Below, one piece after another: positions 1 to 11,300 of a stretch of 64,000 nt of DNA (within the stretch, counting starts at the first letter, position 1; the number at the start of each line of letters is the position of its first letter). Location of the stretch: NCBI GenBank assembly GCA_037954665.1, contig JBBMOL010000058.1, positions 3,760,928 to 3,824,927 on the forward strand, read 5' to 3'. The notes beneath the pieces were generated by a model. It saw nothing but the letters and a program-made list of their open reading frames with translations. It had not been told where the DNA came from and did no database searches. Position numbers and translations under genes: made by a program. This DNA comes from Laguncularia racemosa (Eukaryota > Streptophyta > Magnoliopsida > Myrtales > Combretaceae).

Positions 1-350
1 GGTGGCCTGAAATCCCTATTCTGATATGGATTAGCCCCAAATTTGTCATCCCTTTCTTTCCTGTATAGAAGATGTTCCTTACCCATCCTTCTATTCAAAT
101 TTCCATCTCCCACTACTTTGTCTCTCTGAGGATTCTGTGGAGCTACTCGAGGTGGTGTCTGATGGTTTACCACTGGTGGTTGTGGTAATGTCATTCTGTC
201 AATCCTAGTTGCCAAAATAGCAACTATGGTAGTAAGATCCTGGAACTGTTCTTCTAAAGTCCTCCTACCTGCAAGATTATGACCTTAACCTCCACCAACC
301 TGACTATTGGCTTCATCGCCAAATCCCCCATTCACGCTATCATTCGACAT
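1..350 (-). pseudogene. Gag N-terminus of family-B element, truncated by window edge
   Basis: Translation from the ATG at 350-348 begins MSNDSVNGGFGDEANSQ and closely matches the gag start of the family-B element at 26348. Gag would form the structural core of the retrotransposon particle. Only the N-terminal region is present, before the retrotransposon gag domain. One in-frame TAA replaces a CAA found in the other copy (GGGQ became GGG-stop), so this copy is probably dead. The frame was chosen by homology to the second copy, not by ORF length. Confidence 0.8.
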
Positions 351-1360
351 AGTTGTAAACTCGGTATATTGAACCACAAGGACAATTTGAAGCAAAGGGT
401 ACACCTTACAATCACACTGATTCTAACGCCACACAACAACCACTACAAAAGAAAACACACAACTCCACTTAACTTCACTCAAGGCACATGTATACTCTTA
501 CAATCCACGTGTAGCACTCTTCTTTATAACAAAATCAACTCATCACGGTGCAACACTTCTATAATCTACAAGACACTCACTTCATAACACAATTTCATGC
601 CAAAATTACTCACACCGCCACTTACACAATACACACACAATGCACTTAATTCAAACAACAACAACAACAACACTCACAGTGTAGCACTCCACTCTACGGT
701 AACAACAACAAAATGGAACCAAATATGGATACTTCTCCAAATGGTAAGTAATTGATTCTAACTAGTTAATGTGCAATTAAAGTGATTAATACATAATAAC
801 TCTATAACTAATGATTGATTTGAATTCAAAATAGTTTCCTAATTCTCCACGCAAATTGAATAATTTTGCCAAGAAAATGACCCTTCCAATTCCGCAATGA
901 TAAGGAAACAACATACACTAATTAACAATGCTTCAACTATTTGAACCCCAAATGATGGAATTCAATTCAAGAACTTCCCCTTCTTCCTTAAACAAATAAG
1001 TCACGGCAAGGATGAAGACAACAACTCAATTTCTGAAATTCAATTCATGTCAAGAACTTCCTCTATCTTCTTCAACAAATAACTCACGGCAAAGATGAAG
1101 GTAACAAAAATCAATTTCCGAAATTCCACTTCCCTTAACTAATCACATTGATCATTTCCCTTTAATCAATCACAATCAACTCAAGAGGAAAAAGCAATTA
1201 CAAATGCTCCACGTCTACATCAACAAGCAACAATCATAACACCTTAACAACATAATCAATTACTTCAATTTCCACTTCTACAATTCGGTTCAAGATGGTA
1301 ATACAACAACCCTTAATTTCCAAATTCAAATTGCAACCAATCCCTTCTCACAAACCTCAA
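351..1360 (-). other. Untranslated leader of family-B element
   Basis: About 1 kb of AT- and CA-rich sequence between the primer-binding site and gag. It resembles the leaders at 25307-26347, 6600-8149 and 12422-13398, with recurrent TTCAAATTCAAA and ACACAC tracts. I see no conserved reading frame; the 102-codon frame at 279-587 on the plus strand has no counterpart in sister copies. Confidence 0.65.
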
Positions 1361-1372
1361 GCTTTGATACCA
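1361..1372 (-). other. Primer-binding site (Met-tRNA)
   Basis: GCTTTGATACCA on the plus strand, i.e. TGGTATCAAAGC on the element strand: one mismatch to the plant initiator Met-tRNA complement TGGTATCAGAGC. It lies 5 bases from the LTR edge at 1378. Confidence 0.85.
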
Positions 1373-1377
1373 AAAGA

Positions 1378-2393
1378 TGATGTGCTCAAAACCAAGCCCA
1401 AGCACATGCAAATGAATCAAAGAAACAACCTCAACTCACACATATAAACTGGTTCAAAAAGACCATGAATTGCGTGAACCCTAATGGAGATTTAATGAAA
1501 TCCGAGGTACAAAAATTGCAATTAACAATCCAACAATGATCATCTTCTCCAAATAACAATAATTACAAGTGAAATCCACGTGAAATACACTAAGATAACA
1601 AGATCCAATTATGTGATTCTCCTCTCCCAACAATGACCAATTAACGTTACAAAATGAATAAAAAATTGATGGTGATAACAAATGCTAAAACCAATCAATC
1701 TTGTCACATAATAGTTGATTACAAATGCAATCAAAATCTGACCAAGAACATAATTCAATCCTAGATATGACTTACTAGTGATGAAAAGGAAACACAACAA
1801 AGAAGGAATCGATATTACTCACAATTTCCCTTTGTTACACTCGCCACAATTTTAACTCTTGGAAATTGAAATTGATAAGAGAAAATGGAACTAGGGAAAC
1901 CCTAAGCCCTCTCATGAAAATGTGATGTTCAATTCTGAAAATTTTTGGCCTCCTCAAACCCTACTATAAGCAAGTATTTATACTTGCTCCCTTTAGGGTT
2001 AAAAAATGCACAAAAATTACAACTATGCCACTTTTACGGTGGTCGGTTCTAAATGGAAATTACAATCAAAATGAAAGTGTCCCAAAGGAAAATACATCAT
2101 AAAATAGTCCATAGAACAATTACAACGTACAAAAATATCGTAAATCTTCATGAGCCAATGCTTCGAAATGGAAATAATCGCAGCGGGTCTTTAATTATAA
2201 ATCTGAAGATGTCCCATGGCCATCAACTAATGTTGGACATATTGGCATCCCATGGAGAATTATTATTGTACCTGTAAGATTATTTCTCAAATATTTATTA
2301 GATAAAAAGATATGAAGTAAAAATATAAGCGATTTGGGCCATCAGCCAAATCTAGTTCTAAAGGTATAGGTGGTGCCGGAAAATTTCTCATCA
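1378..2393 (-). repeat. 5' LTR, family B
   Basis: On the minus strand it starts TGATGAGAAATTTTCC and ends GAGCACATCA, bounded by TG...CA. Sister LTRs are 24306-25289, 28240-29241, the split solo copy 23473-29419, and 60148-60976. The TATA box lies at 1975-1982 (minus) inside the AAGTATAAATACTT palindrome typical of families A and B. Confidence 0.88.
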
Positions 2394-3681
2394 ATAACAG
2401 AGCACTTGAGAAGTGTGATGACATAGAGGTGTCACAAATGATAATTGTAAGTTAATCCTGAGTGGTTGATTTGATGTTTAAGACAAATGGCTCAGAGGTT
2501 TCAAGTTAACTAGATCCTAATGTATAGCTAGATGGTTCCCATCCGCTTGGTCTGGGTTCCTTGTTTATTTTGTGATGTGAAATGAATGATCTTTGCTTGT
2601 TGTGGTATGTGTGAAAATGAGATGTAGTAGATTGTTTATGGGACTTCATTGGGTTCCTATTATTGTTTTTAGGGTGGTAGACTTTAAATGCTGGTAGCTT
2701 ACTTCATTACCTTGAATGGGAATTGGTTGCAACTATATATATTGTTTGGTCACCTCAAATCGATTAATTGAAGAAGTGGACTCAATTAAAACTTGACATG
2801 CATTTTCACGAGACATCGCATGAGATTGAAGGCCATCACTGCTACAGGACTCGCCGGAAGTGATCAGAGGATCATTGTTCTCCCAAGTGTGAACTAAGTC
2901 ATTAGGGGATTATCACGCCTTGGCGGTTCCGAGTTTGGCCTGTCTCTTGAGGGTGTAATTGCTCGGTGTATTAAGGCACTTGAGCCTAAAACATTAAAGC
3001 TAAGACACAGTATAAATAATTGATAAGAGTAATGAAGATGTGTGTAAGACCTGGGCACTGATGGTGGCTTCGGAATCCCCAACCTAAGGTCAAGCGGGTG
3101 TAAACCCTAGACTTTACATCGGTTACCAGAAGACCATGTGAGATGTTGCATCCATATGGTTGTTCATGCATAGTATATGATTTGATAACTTGATTTGAAA
3201 TTGCTTGTGTGTGTGTAGCATTGAAAGTATTACCATCTTATTCACTGAGTCGTAGTGTTCTCACCCCACCATAGACCGTTTTTGCAAGTAGTGACTACGA
3301 AAGCTCAAAATGGGATAAGATGTGAAGTGTGGAGAGTTTTTGGAAGACCGAAATGACAAAGTAAGAATTGTGAAGGATAGGTTATTTGGATGTAATTTTA
3401 GGACCCTTATGTAAATAAAATTGAGTTTGTGAAACTTAGAATTTATCCCATTTTACTGGTTGATAGACATACTAATTCTCTACTATCATGGTTGACCATG
3501 GGATATGAGATCCATAGTTATATCTTATTATCTAATTATATGTACTATGATTAGTCGTAATTGTAATTATTTATTTAGAGTCTTACGATCTGTAGCTCGT
3601 AAGATGATTATCATGTAATGGATGCCCACGTGCCATGATGATTTTAGTGAAAACTTTCAAGCTCTCCTTTGAGGCGTGACA
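2394..3681 (+). repeat. LTR fragment, family D (Tekay-like), 3' part
   Basis: Matches, in opposite orientation, the sequence at 48910-50250: shared blocks include GCACTTGAGAA(G/A)TG, the tRNA-like spacing CTCGTAAGATGATTATCATG region near 3595, and an end in TTTGAGGCGTGACA at 3681. A block near 3240-3290 (CACTGAGTCGTAGTG) parallels the CTCACTAAGCTTTATAGCTTAC block of LTR-T, so D and T LTRs are distant relatives. The 5' part lies beyond the family-B insertion and is not visible. Confidence 0.65.
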
Positions 3682-4043
3682 TTATTAACCTTAATATTAA
3701 AAACACATTATTTGAATTTCTTCATAATAGCATATTTCAAAGATTGCATTAAGAATAATGAATTCCTTAAAAACAAATTAATCAATTATGAAAGAATTAT
3801 GTAACTTATCTATAAGATTACATCAATTTTCTTCAAACATCCTAGATCTAATTATACATTAAATTTCTCAATCATAATGTATACTATCAAATAATTAGAA
3901 TAATACCCCAAGAATATTAATCTAAACAAAATAAAAAACACATGCTTGAATTAAGGAATCTAAGAATTCATTAAATAGCAATAAACCTAGTCACATAATA
4001 ATCCTGGGATCCATAAGTCTAGATACTAAGAAAATTAAACTCT
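3682..4043. other. AT-rich flank of element T, no gene
   Basis: Very AT-rich, without usable frames or recognisable motifs. It joins sequence at 39602 if element T is removed, so it may be the 5' part of the old D-like LTR whose 3' part is at 39602-41367. The last five bases, ACTCT (4039-4043), form the likely TSD of element T. Confidence 0.4.
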
Positions 4044-4491
4044 TGTAAACCCTAAAAAATTTCAATTCAAAAATTAGTTTGAAGGAAAATCTCAAGAAAT
4101 ATGTTGAAAAATGAATAAGAGAAACCAATGGTGAAATAAGATTCTCATGGCGATACGCAAACCAACTACCACATCGAAAAGCTAAGGACTTCGAAATCTA
4201 ACCAAACTCTGGTGATAGAACGCCTTAGGAAAACTAAAATTGAATTTGGATGTTCAAAAAGCCTAAATTCAATTCCTAAAATCTTAGAAACAACCGTTGA
4301 CGTTAAGATTTCCTTTAGATTTAAGAAAAACCAACATCGAGCTTGGAAAAAACTCAAGATTCGATTTGAATGAAACAAAAACTTAAATGATGGTAACTAC
4401 CCTATAATTAGTATAAACAAACCTAAAAATTTAATTGAAAACAACTTTACTAAAGAATCAAATTGGGCAAGACAAAAGTTAGGAAAAACAT

Positions 4492-5524
4492 TGATGTGCT
4501 CAAAACCAAGTCCAAGCACAATCAAATGAATCAAAGAAAACAATCCTCAATTCACATATAAACCGGTCCACTAGAAATGGAATTTGCGTGAACCCTAATG
4601 GAAATTTGATGTAATCCAAAGGTTCAAAGATGCAATCAACATCTACTAATGATCAACTTCACTAAATAACAATAAGATCAAGTGAATTCCACGTGAAATG
4701 GATGAAGAAGAAAAGCACCAAAACGTGATATATGCTCTTCCAATACAAGCACAAATTCACGCCAGCAATGTGATGTTAAGATCAAGTACTAAAGTAATCA
4801 ACCTTAAACAAGATAATTGATCACAAATGCAATCAAAAATCTGACCAAGAAACTTCCAATTCAACCCTAGATGTGACTCACTAGAGATGAAATGAAAAAC
4901 AACAAAGAAGGAATTGATATGACTCACAATTTCCCCTTGTTGCACTCGCCACAATTCCAATTCTTGGGATTAAAATTGATAAGAGAAAATGAACTAGGAA
5001 GAACCCTAATTCCCACACGTTAAGTGTTTGTTTCAAATCCGCAAAATGGCCTCCCTAAACCCTACTATAAGTAAGTATTTATACTTGCTACTCCTAGGGT
5101 TAGAAAATGGTAAAAAATTACAAGTTTGCCACTTTTAAGGTAGCCGGTCCTAAATGAAAATTACAATCAAAATAAAAGTGTTCCAAAATGATTACAACAT
5201 AAATAGTCCATGCAAATGAAAAATATATAAAAGAAATTAGTCTTCAAGATGCCGGTCTTCTATAGGATTCATCGGCCCAGCTCATCGCCGGTTTAGGTCG
5301 GTCCATGGATAACCCACAAGCTGAGTCTGAGTGAGTTTATCCATCGCCCTATAAAATATGATAAGTGTGCTTGTTGGAAAACACAATACAAGAATAATAG
5401 AAAAGAGGTTAATTTATAAATAATTTTGGGGTCGATTTGCTCAAAATGGGCCCTCATCACCAAAATTCGAAATCCTTTAGTTCTTGCCCTAATGATAGGT
5501 CTTTTCGGATTTTGATTCCTATCA
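4492..5524 (-). repeat. 3' LTR of A1, short form
   Basis: On the minus strand it starts TGATAGGAATC and ends GAGCACATCA, about 1033 bases. The adjacent polypurine tract GGCCCGAGGAGA lies at 5525-5536. The TSD fixes the outer edge at 4492, so this copy lacks the extra tail seen in long-form LTRs. TATA box 5076-5083 (minus) lies within the palindrome. Confidence 0.92.
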
Positions 5525-6599
5525 TCTCCTCGGGCCTCCAAAAGATTTGTCCTCAAATCTGGCAGATTAAATGCAATAGAGACTTTGTTTTCTCCTAGCA
5601 ATCCACCTGAAGAAGTATCTCTGCAAAATCCTAATATCTGAAATACTACAGTAGGTGATTGTTTTCTCTCCCCCATTTCCAGGAGGTATCTCATCTGCAA
5701 CATAAATATGGACTCATTATCTACTGATGTCTCCCCTGTTTCAATCCATTCGATTGATTTTGTTTCCTCTTTTTCTAACTCATCTGTATGGTGCTGATCC
5801 TCATAGCCCCCTAATGGTTGGCCCAACTGCTCACTACCCTCTGAAACCTTTGAAGGTGAACATAACTATCTTTGAACAGTCTAGCTCTCTAGTGGTCTAC
5901 TTGTCTGACTATGATCATTAGGATCCTCTGAAGGTTGACACATCAGTGTTTGACAAATTTTATGCTTTAAGGGTTGGCTCGTGTCACTAGAGCCCTCAAG
6001 AACCTTTGAAGGTTGGCATACCTACGTCTGCACAGTTTAGCCCTCTGAAGGTTTGATCATGTGGCTATGATTCTCAAGAATTTGTGATGGTTATCTTTGC
6101 ATCTTCTGGACCTCTGATGGTGACATAGGGTTCAATACTATACGTTTACCATCCTTTTTGAACATATAAGTATTTCTATACCCATCATGTAATACCATCT
6201 TGTCATATAACCATGGTTTACCAAGTAATATATGGGATGTATAAATAGGAAGAATATCACATTTAAGCTCATCACAGTACTTGTCCCCTTTACTGAAAGG
6301 TACCCTAGCCCTTTAGGTTACACAAAGACTATCCTGATCATTCAACCAATGTAATGTATATGGTTCAGGATGTAGAGTAGTAGCAAGTTTTAGTTTTGAC
6401 ACTAACGATGCTGCAACCACATTGGTACAACTACCACCATCAACTATAAGGACACATAAATTTCCTTGTACCCTACAAGAAGTATGGAACAAGTTTTCCC
6501 TTTGTTTGTCATCCTTAGTAGTAAATGTAGTCAATGTCCAGCGTAATATATTAGCATAATGAAACATTTCACTAGACAGGATTGTGCTCAAATCCAACA
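5293..6599 (-). pseudogene. A1 protease remnant, repeat linker and LTR-traversing C-terminus
   Basis: The N-terminal part (about 6560-6313) contains QRENLFHTSCRVQGNL and an aspartic-protease active site read as VDGGSCTNV, where related copies have DSGSCTNV; the Ser-to-Gly change probably inactivates it. Similarity continues past a stop to HILLGKPWLYDK. A low-complexity Pro/Ser/Gln linker follows, then ERKQSPTVVFQILGF and DLRTNLLEARGDD, which straddles the polypurine tract and continues about 77 codons into the 3' LTR, stopping at 5293. No zinc knuckle is present; gag is deleted upstream of about 6600. Confidence 0.75.
5800..6130 (-). repeat. Coding minisatellite in A1 linker
   Basis: Degenerate units of about 39 and 78 bases built around CCTCTGAAGGTTG and TGGCTCATGTGACTATGA (plus strand) encode variants of QPSKxxExSDxSQPLE. 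The same array occurs in A2 at about 11560-11945. It lies between protease and polypurine tract, where pol would stand in an autonomous element. Confidence 0.6.
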
Positions 6600-8149
6600 A
6601 TGCAAGAATTATCTTGACACTTCCAAGGTTCAAGTACACAACCAAGCCACAAATGAAGTACACTCAACTACTTTCAAGTAGATAGAATTAAATTCAACAA
6701 CAAGTGTTTAAGTAACTAGTTCAATTACTTTCACACTTTAATGACTTGTTTGAATTTCAAATTCTACTACTCACTTTCCTTTTTCTTGCCTTGACTTCTC
6801 ACCACTTAAATACACAATTAGCCTCAATTAAACACATACACAACACACCATTCACCACCACACAACTTCCCCTTTGCTCACAATTTAACAATGTTCACGC
6901 CACCAACAACAAGTAGCTTGACAACACATACAACAATCAACACCAAATGTTAACACCCTTTACTAAATTTACAAAAAAAAAAATACAACACTACATAAAA
7001 TTCCTCCTCAAGCCACGATACACTTTTCCCTACTTCCACACAAATACCAAACCGCAACTCCAACACAAAAAAGGTAGCTCAACTTTCAAATTCAAAAATG
7101 GAATTCAATAAGTGCACAATTCCACAAATGGTAAGAAGCAATTTCAAATTCAAATGACACACAATTAAACTATGACTTAATGTGTGTTTTGAAATTTCAA
7201 ATTGACTTCTTAATTCACACTTCAATTTTGAATTCAAATCTGAAAATTACAATTGTGATTTCTCCAATTTCTGAAAATGCATACACTACACAATTCCACT
7301 TTACAATTGAAACACCATTTTTCCCTTTTACGGTTTTCTATTCATGCACTACACACTCACACTTTAGCCTTAATGTGCAGCACCTTACTCTACACAACTT
7401 CCACAAATTCACAAATGGAAATTCCCTCACTGAACACACAAACACAACACTAACAATTCAATACTCCTTTTTACACCACAATTCATACACATACAGCTAC
7501 GGTGCAACAACCTCCACAATACATATATATATTTTTAAGCACAACTCTACACACAATACTTCAAAGTATACACTTCCTTGCCACTATACAACTCCAATTC
7601 ACACCGTAAACCACAAGCAATGGCAGCAACAAAATTCAAATTTGAAATCACTCCACTAAATTCAACCTTCTCCACAAATGGTAAAAAATAATTCAAATTC
7701 AAATAACATTTATTCAATGCTACTCAATGAATTGCTTTCAAACTTAAAGAAGGTATTTGAATTTCAATTTGATGCTTATCCTTCCACAAACTTCAAATCT
7801 AAAAATTATACACTAAGCCCCCTTTATGCTCGAACCACTCCAAGCAAAAATACACCTCTACTTCTTCACAATTGAGGTAACTTCAAGTTATGACTTTTGA
7901 ATCACAAGATGTGCTACTATTCTTTTTTTTTTTTTTACACCAAAATATAAATCAAATGGAGCTTCAACAAGACCTCAAAACTCACTCCAACAAGCAGCAA
8001 GTTCAACTCCCCAAGTAAGATAATTATGCCACTTCAAATAACAACATAAACAATTCAATTTTCCACTTTCAATTTTGGAATCAAAATGTAAACTCAAGAA
8101 CCCTAAATTTCCGAAATTCAATTTGCAAATCCCTCCTCTTAAACCTCAA
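6600..8149 (-). other. A1 leader, no gene
   Basis: AT-rich, CA-rich leader resembling those at 351-1360 and 25307-26347. A poly-T run is at 7921-7937. The 159-codon plus-strand frame at 7180-7659 lies in low-complexity ACA/TTCAA sequence and is not conserved. The left part (6600-6670) marks the gag-deletion junction shared with A2. Confidence 0.6.
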
Positions 8150-8346
8150 GCTCTGATACCAAAAGATGATGTGTCTAAAACCAAGATTAAGCACATACTA
8201 AACCAATTTGAAAGATAAACAAGCAATGTCAATTAAACTAGTCTTAATCACATGAATAATGGTGTCAAATCTCAATGTTTATAACCAATTCTTCCAACGA
8301 GGATGTGATCAATCTTAAGTATCCAAATTAGATTTCTCTGATACCA
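8150..8346 (-). other. Tandem primer-binding sites of A1 (PBS2, tail, PBS1)
   Basis: PBS1 is TCTCTGATACCA at 8335-8346, 5 bases from the LTR edge at 8352 (one mismatch). PBS2 is a perfect GCTCTGATACCA at 8150-8161. Between them 8167-8334 starts TGATGTGTCTAAAACC, a second LTR-like terminus homologous to the last 170 bases of the long solo LTR at 18012-19238. Thus the LTR end plus PBS is present twice, with different tails. Confidence 0.85.
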
Positions 8347-8351
8347 AAAGA

Positions 8352-9383
8352 TGATGCGCTCAAAACCAAGTCCAAGCACAATAAAATGAATCAAAGAAAA
8401 CAATCCTCAATTCACATATAAACCAGTCCATTAGAAATGGAATTTGCGTGAACCCTAATGGAAATTTGATGCAATCCAAAGGTTCAAAGATGCAATCAAC
8501 ATCCACTAATGATCAACTTCACTAAATAACAATAAGATCAAGTGAATTCCACGTGAAATGGATGAAGAAGAAAAGCACCAAAACGTGATATATGCTCTTC
8601 CAGCACAAGCAAAATTCACGCCAGCAATGTGATGTTAAGATCAAGTACTAAAGTAATCAACCTTAAACAAGATAATTGATCACAAATGCAATAAAAAATT
8701 TGACCAAGAAACTTCCAATTCAACCCTAGATATGACTCACTAGAGATGAAATGAAAAACAGCAAAGAAGGAATTGATATGACTCACAATTTCCCCTTGTT
8801 GGACTCGCCACAATTCCAATTCTTGGGATTGAAATTGATAAGAGAAAATGAACTAGGAAGAACCCTAATTCCCACACATTAAGTGTTTGTTTCAAATCCA
8901 CAAAATGGCCTCCCCAAACCCTACTATAAGCAAGTATTTATACTTGCTACTCCTAGGGTTAGAAAATGGTCAAAAATTACAAGTTTGCCACTTTTAAGGT
9001 AGCCGGTCCTAAATGAAAATTACAATCAAAATAAAAGTGTTCCAAAATGATTACAACATAAATAGTCCATGTAAATGAAATATATATAAAAGAAATTGGT
9101 CTTCAAGATGCCGGTCTTCTATAGGATTCATCAACCCAGCTCATCGTCGGTTCAGCTCGGTCCATGGATAACCTACAAGCTGAGTCTGAGTGAGTTTGTC
9201 CATCGCCCTATAAAATATGATAAGTGTGCCTATTGGAAAACACAATACAAGAATAATAAAAAAGAGGTTAATTTATAATTAATTTCGGGGTCAATTTGCT
9301 CAAAATGGGCCCTCATTGCCAAAATTCGAAATCCTTTAGTTCTTGCCCTAATGATAGGTCTTGTCGGATTTTGATTCCTGTCA
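8352..9383 (-). repeat. 5' LTR of A1
   Basis: Pairs with 4492-5524; the two differ only by scattered substitutions. Outer edge fixed by the TSD at 9384-9388. If the tail 8167-8334 is counted, the long form would be about 1217 bases, like the 1227-base solo LTR at 18012-19238. TATA box at 8935-8942 (minus). Confidence 0.92.
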
Positions 9384-10277
9384 AACATGAACCTAAACTA
9401 CCCTTGCAAGGTGTTGAGATGGAGGGAAGGATGGCTATGTTTGAACCATCAAATAATCTGATATAAAGCTTAAACTTGATTTTGGAATTTTCTCCATAAA
9501 AGCCTTAATTAAAACCCATTTAACTATAAGAAAACAAGGAGAATTAATACCCTAAAACATGCCCTAATCTGCCTTTGCTCCATGGAGTAATTAGAATAAC
9601 TAACTCGGAAACTAACTAAATTACTTTGACTGACTACAAGGACAATTAAGGATTAGACTTAATGGAAAAAGGAGGAGCAAAACAGATGAATATTCCCTCA
9701 AATAGTAGATATATCCCCTTAAGATTAGACCTTTTACCCATTGGACAAAGCTATTACCTAATTAATTGATGTTAAGGACCAATGGATATTTTCCCTAAGC
9801 TTGCTTCTTAAGCCACTAATGTTTCCTTCCTCATTTCCCCCACATAAAACCCTCTTCTTCTAGAAAAGTTCCCCTACCAAAAGCTTTAAAATTTTTTTCA
9901 AGAAACTCTCAAAATAACTTCTAACAATTGGATCAAACACACACTAACTGCAACCACTAACTCTCTTCTTCTTCTAAGCTTTTCACTCTAATTTCAACAC
10001 CTACTGATCTCCATGTGAAGCCCTTACCCTTTTGTAACATTAACACAATAAAAACATCTTCAAGAACTCTCTAAAGATCCCTAAACATTCACTTAAAAAT
10101 CGGATCACAAGGAGATTCCCCAAACCATCCTTTGTTTTCCCCTACGGCACACCTATGAATCCAACCTTCTGATCACGCCTCTAACTACCTCCATTTAAGC
10201 CCAATTTCTGGTACCATTAACACCACTCAAGAGGCTATTAGGAGAGCTAAGAATCCAAGGAAAATTAGAACATAAAG

Positions 10278-11300
10278 TGATGTGCTCAAAAGGCCAAAGC
10301 ACATACAAACAATAAATTGAAGCAATCTCAATCAAGAACCAAGTTCACAAATGGCGTGAACCCTAATCCCTTATGAATCTAAATTTGTAAAACAAGATGC
10401 TCTAATACCAAATTATGATGTGCCTAAATGATCAAATTCAAGCACATGAAACCAATTAAAGAAACACTTCAATAAATCTCCCAAAATGGCGTGAATTCAA
10501 TAAACTCCAAAACCCCTAATTGTCAAATGATAATGAGAATTAAAATTCACAATTTGCAATTTCCAAAATGGATTACAATAAACACAATCACAAGGATATG
10601 AAATCAAGTTGAATCAAACCTTAACAATTGCGTGAATGTTACACTAAAAAGATAAATTAATTCCTCACCAGATATGACTCACTAATAGGGAATTATGATG
10701 GATTTGACATTGTTGATGTTACGTACAACAAGAATTAAATCCCACTTGCCACACTTCACTCAAGAAATGATAAGAATATGTGAAAAAGGAGGTGTTCCTT
10801 ACGTTTTCCAAATTTGAAAAATATTTTTCAAAAAGCTCCCACAAACCCTACTTTAACAAGTATTTATACTTGCTTCAATTAGGGTTAAAATGTCTAAAAA
10901 TTTACGTCTATGCCACTAATGTGGCTGGTCTTAATTCAACAAGTACAAGCAAATAAAAATGTCTCAAAATGATTACAAAATAACCGGTTCAAAGAAAAAT
11001 AACAGGTACAAAAATAATCTTCAACGAGTTGGTTCTTTAATTGAATTTGTTGGTCCAACTCATCTTCAATTTAGGTCAGTCTATGAATAACCCACAAGCT
11101 GAGTCATAATGAGTTTGTCAATCACCCTGTAAGACCTGAAAAGTATGCTTGCTGGAATACACAACACATAAGTAATAGAAAAGAGGTTAGTATACAAATA
11201 ATTTCGGGGTCGGTTTGTTCAAAGAGGACCCTCATCACGAAGATTTGAAACCCTTTAGCTCTTGCCCTAATGATAGGTTGTAGGATTTTGATTCTTATAA
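10278..11300 (-). repeat. 3' LTR of A2, long form with internal PBS
   Basis: The outer tail 10278-10398 ends at an internal PBS (GCTCTAATACCA, 10399-10410), after which a second LTR terminus TGATGTGCC starts at 10416. The inner edge ends TTATAA at 11300 instead of TATCA, a mutated CA. Polypurine tract GGCCCGAGGAGA at 11301-11312. Confidence 0.88.

Larger units (their letters stand above)
1..2393 (-). mobile_element. Family-B gypsy element, 5' part only
   Basis: Read on the minus strand this is 5' LTR (1378-2393), primer-binding site, a long leader and the first part of gag; the rest lies off the left edge. It is colinear with the complete family-B element at 24306-29241, which gives the assignment. 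The 5 bases right of the LTR (ATAAC, 2394-2398) should recur beyond the far LTR, outside the window. It sits in or beside an LTR-D. Confidence 0.85.
4492..9383 (-). mobile_element. Element A1: complete family-A element without pol, TSD AACAT
   Basis: Perfect TSD AACAT at 4487-4491 and 9384-9388. LTRs are 4492-5524 (3') and 8352-9383 (5'). The interior holds a protease remnant, a repetitive linker and a C-terminal peptide ending in the polypurine tract, but no gag core, RT, RNase H or integrase. It is therefore non-autonomous: mobilisation must have used proteins from another element. It carries two primer-binding sites in tandem downstream of the 5' LTR. It is inserted in the 5' LTR of element T. 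Confidence 0.93.

Noticed and set aside
4757..4960. Recurring 67-codon ORF in LTR-A/B copies (also 8616-8819, 28774-28977)
   Set aside because: It starts from TTG, not ATG, and recurs only because the LTR is repeated; sister LTRs break the frame.
7180..7659. 159-codon plus-strand ORF in the A1 leader
   Set aside because: Low-complexity ACA/TTCAA sequence on the strand opposite to the element; not kept in other leaders.
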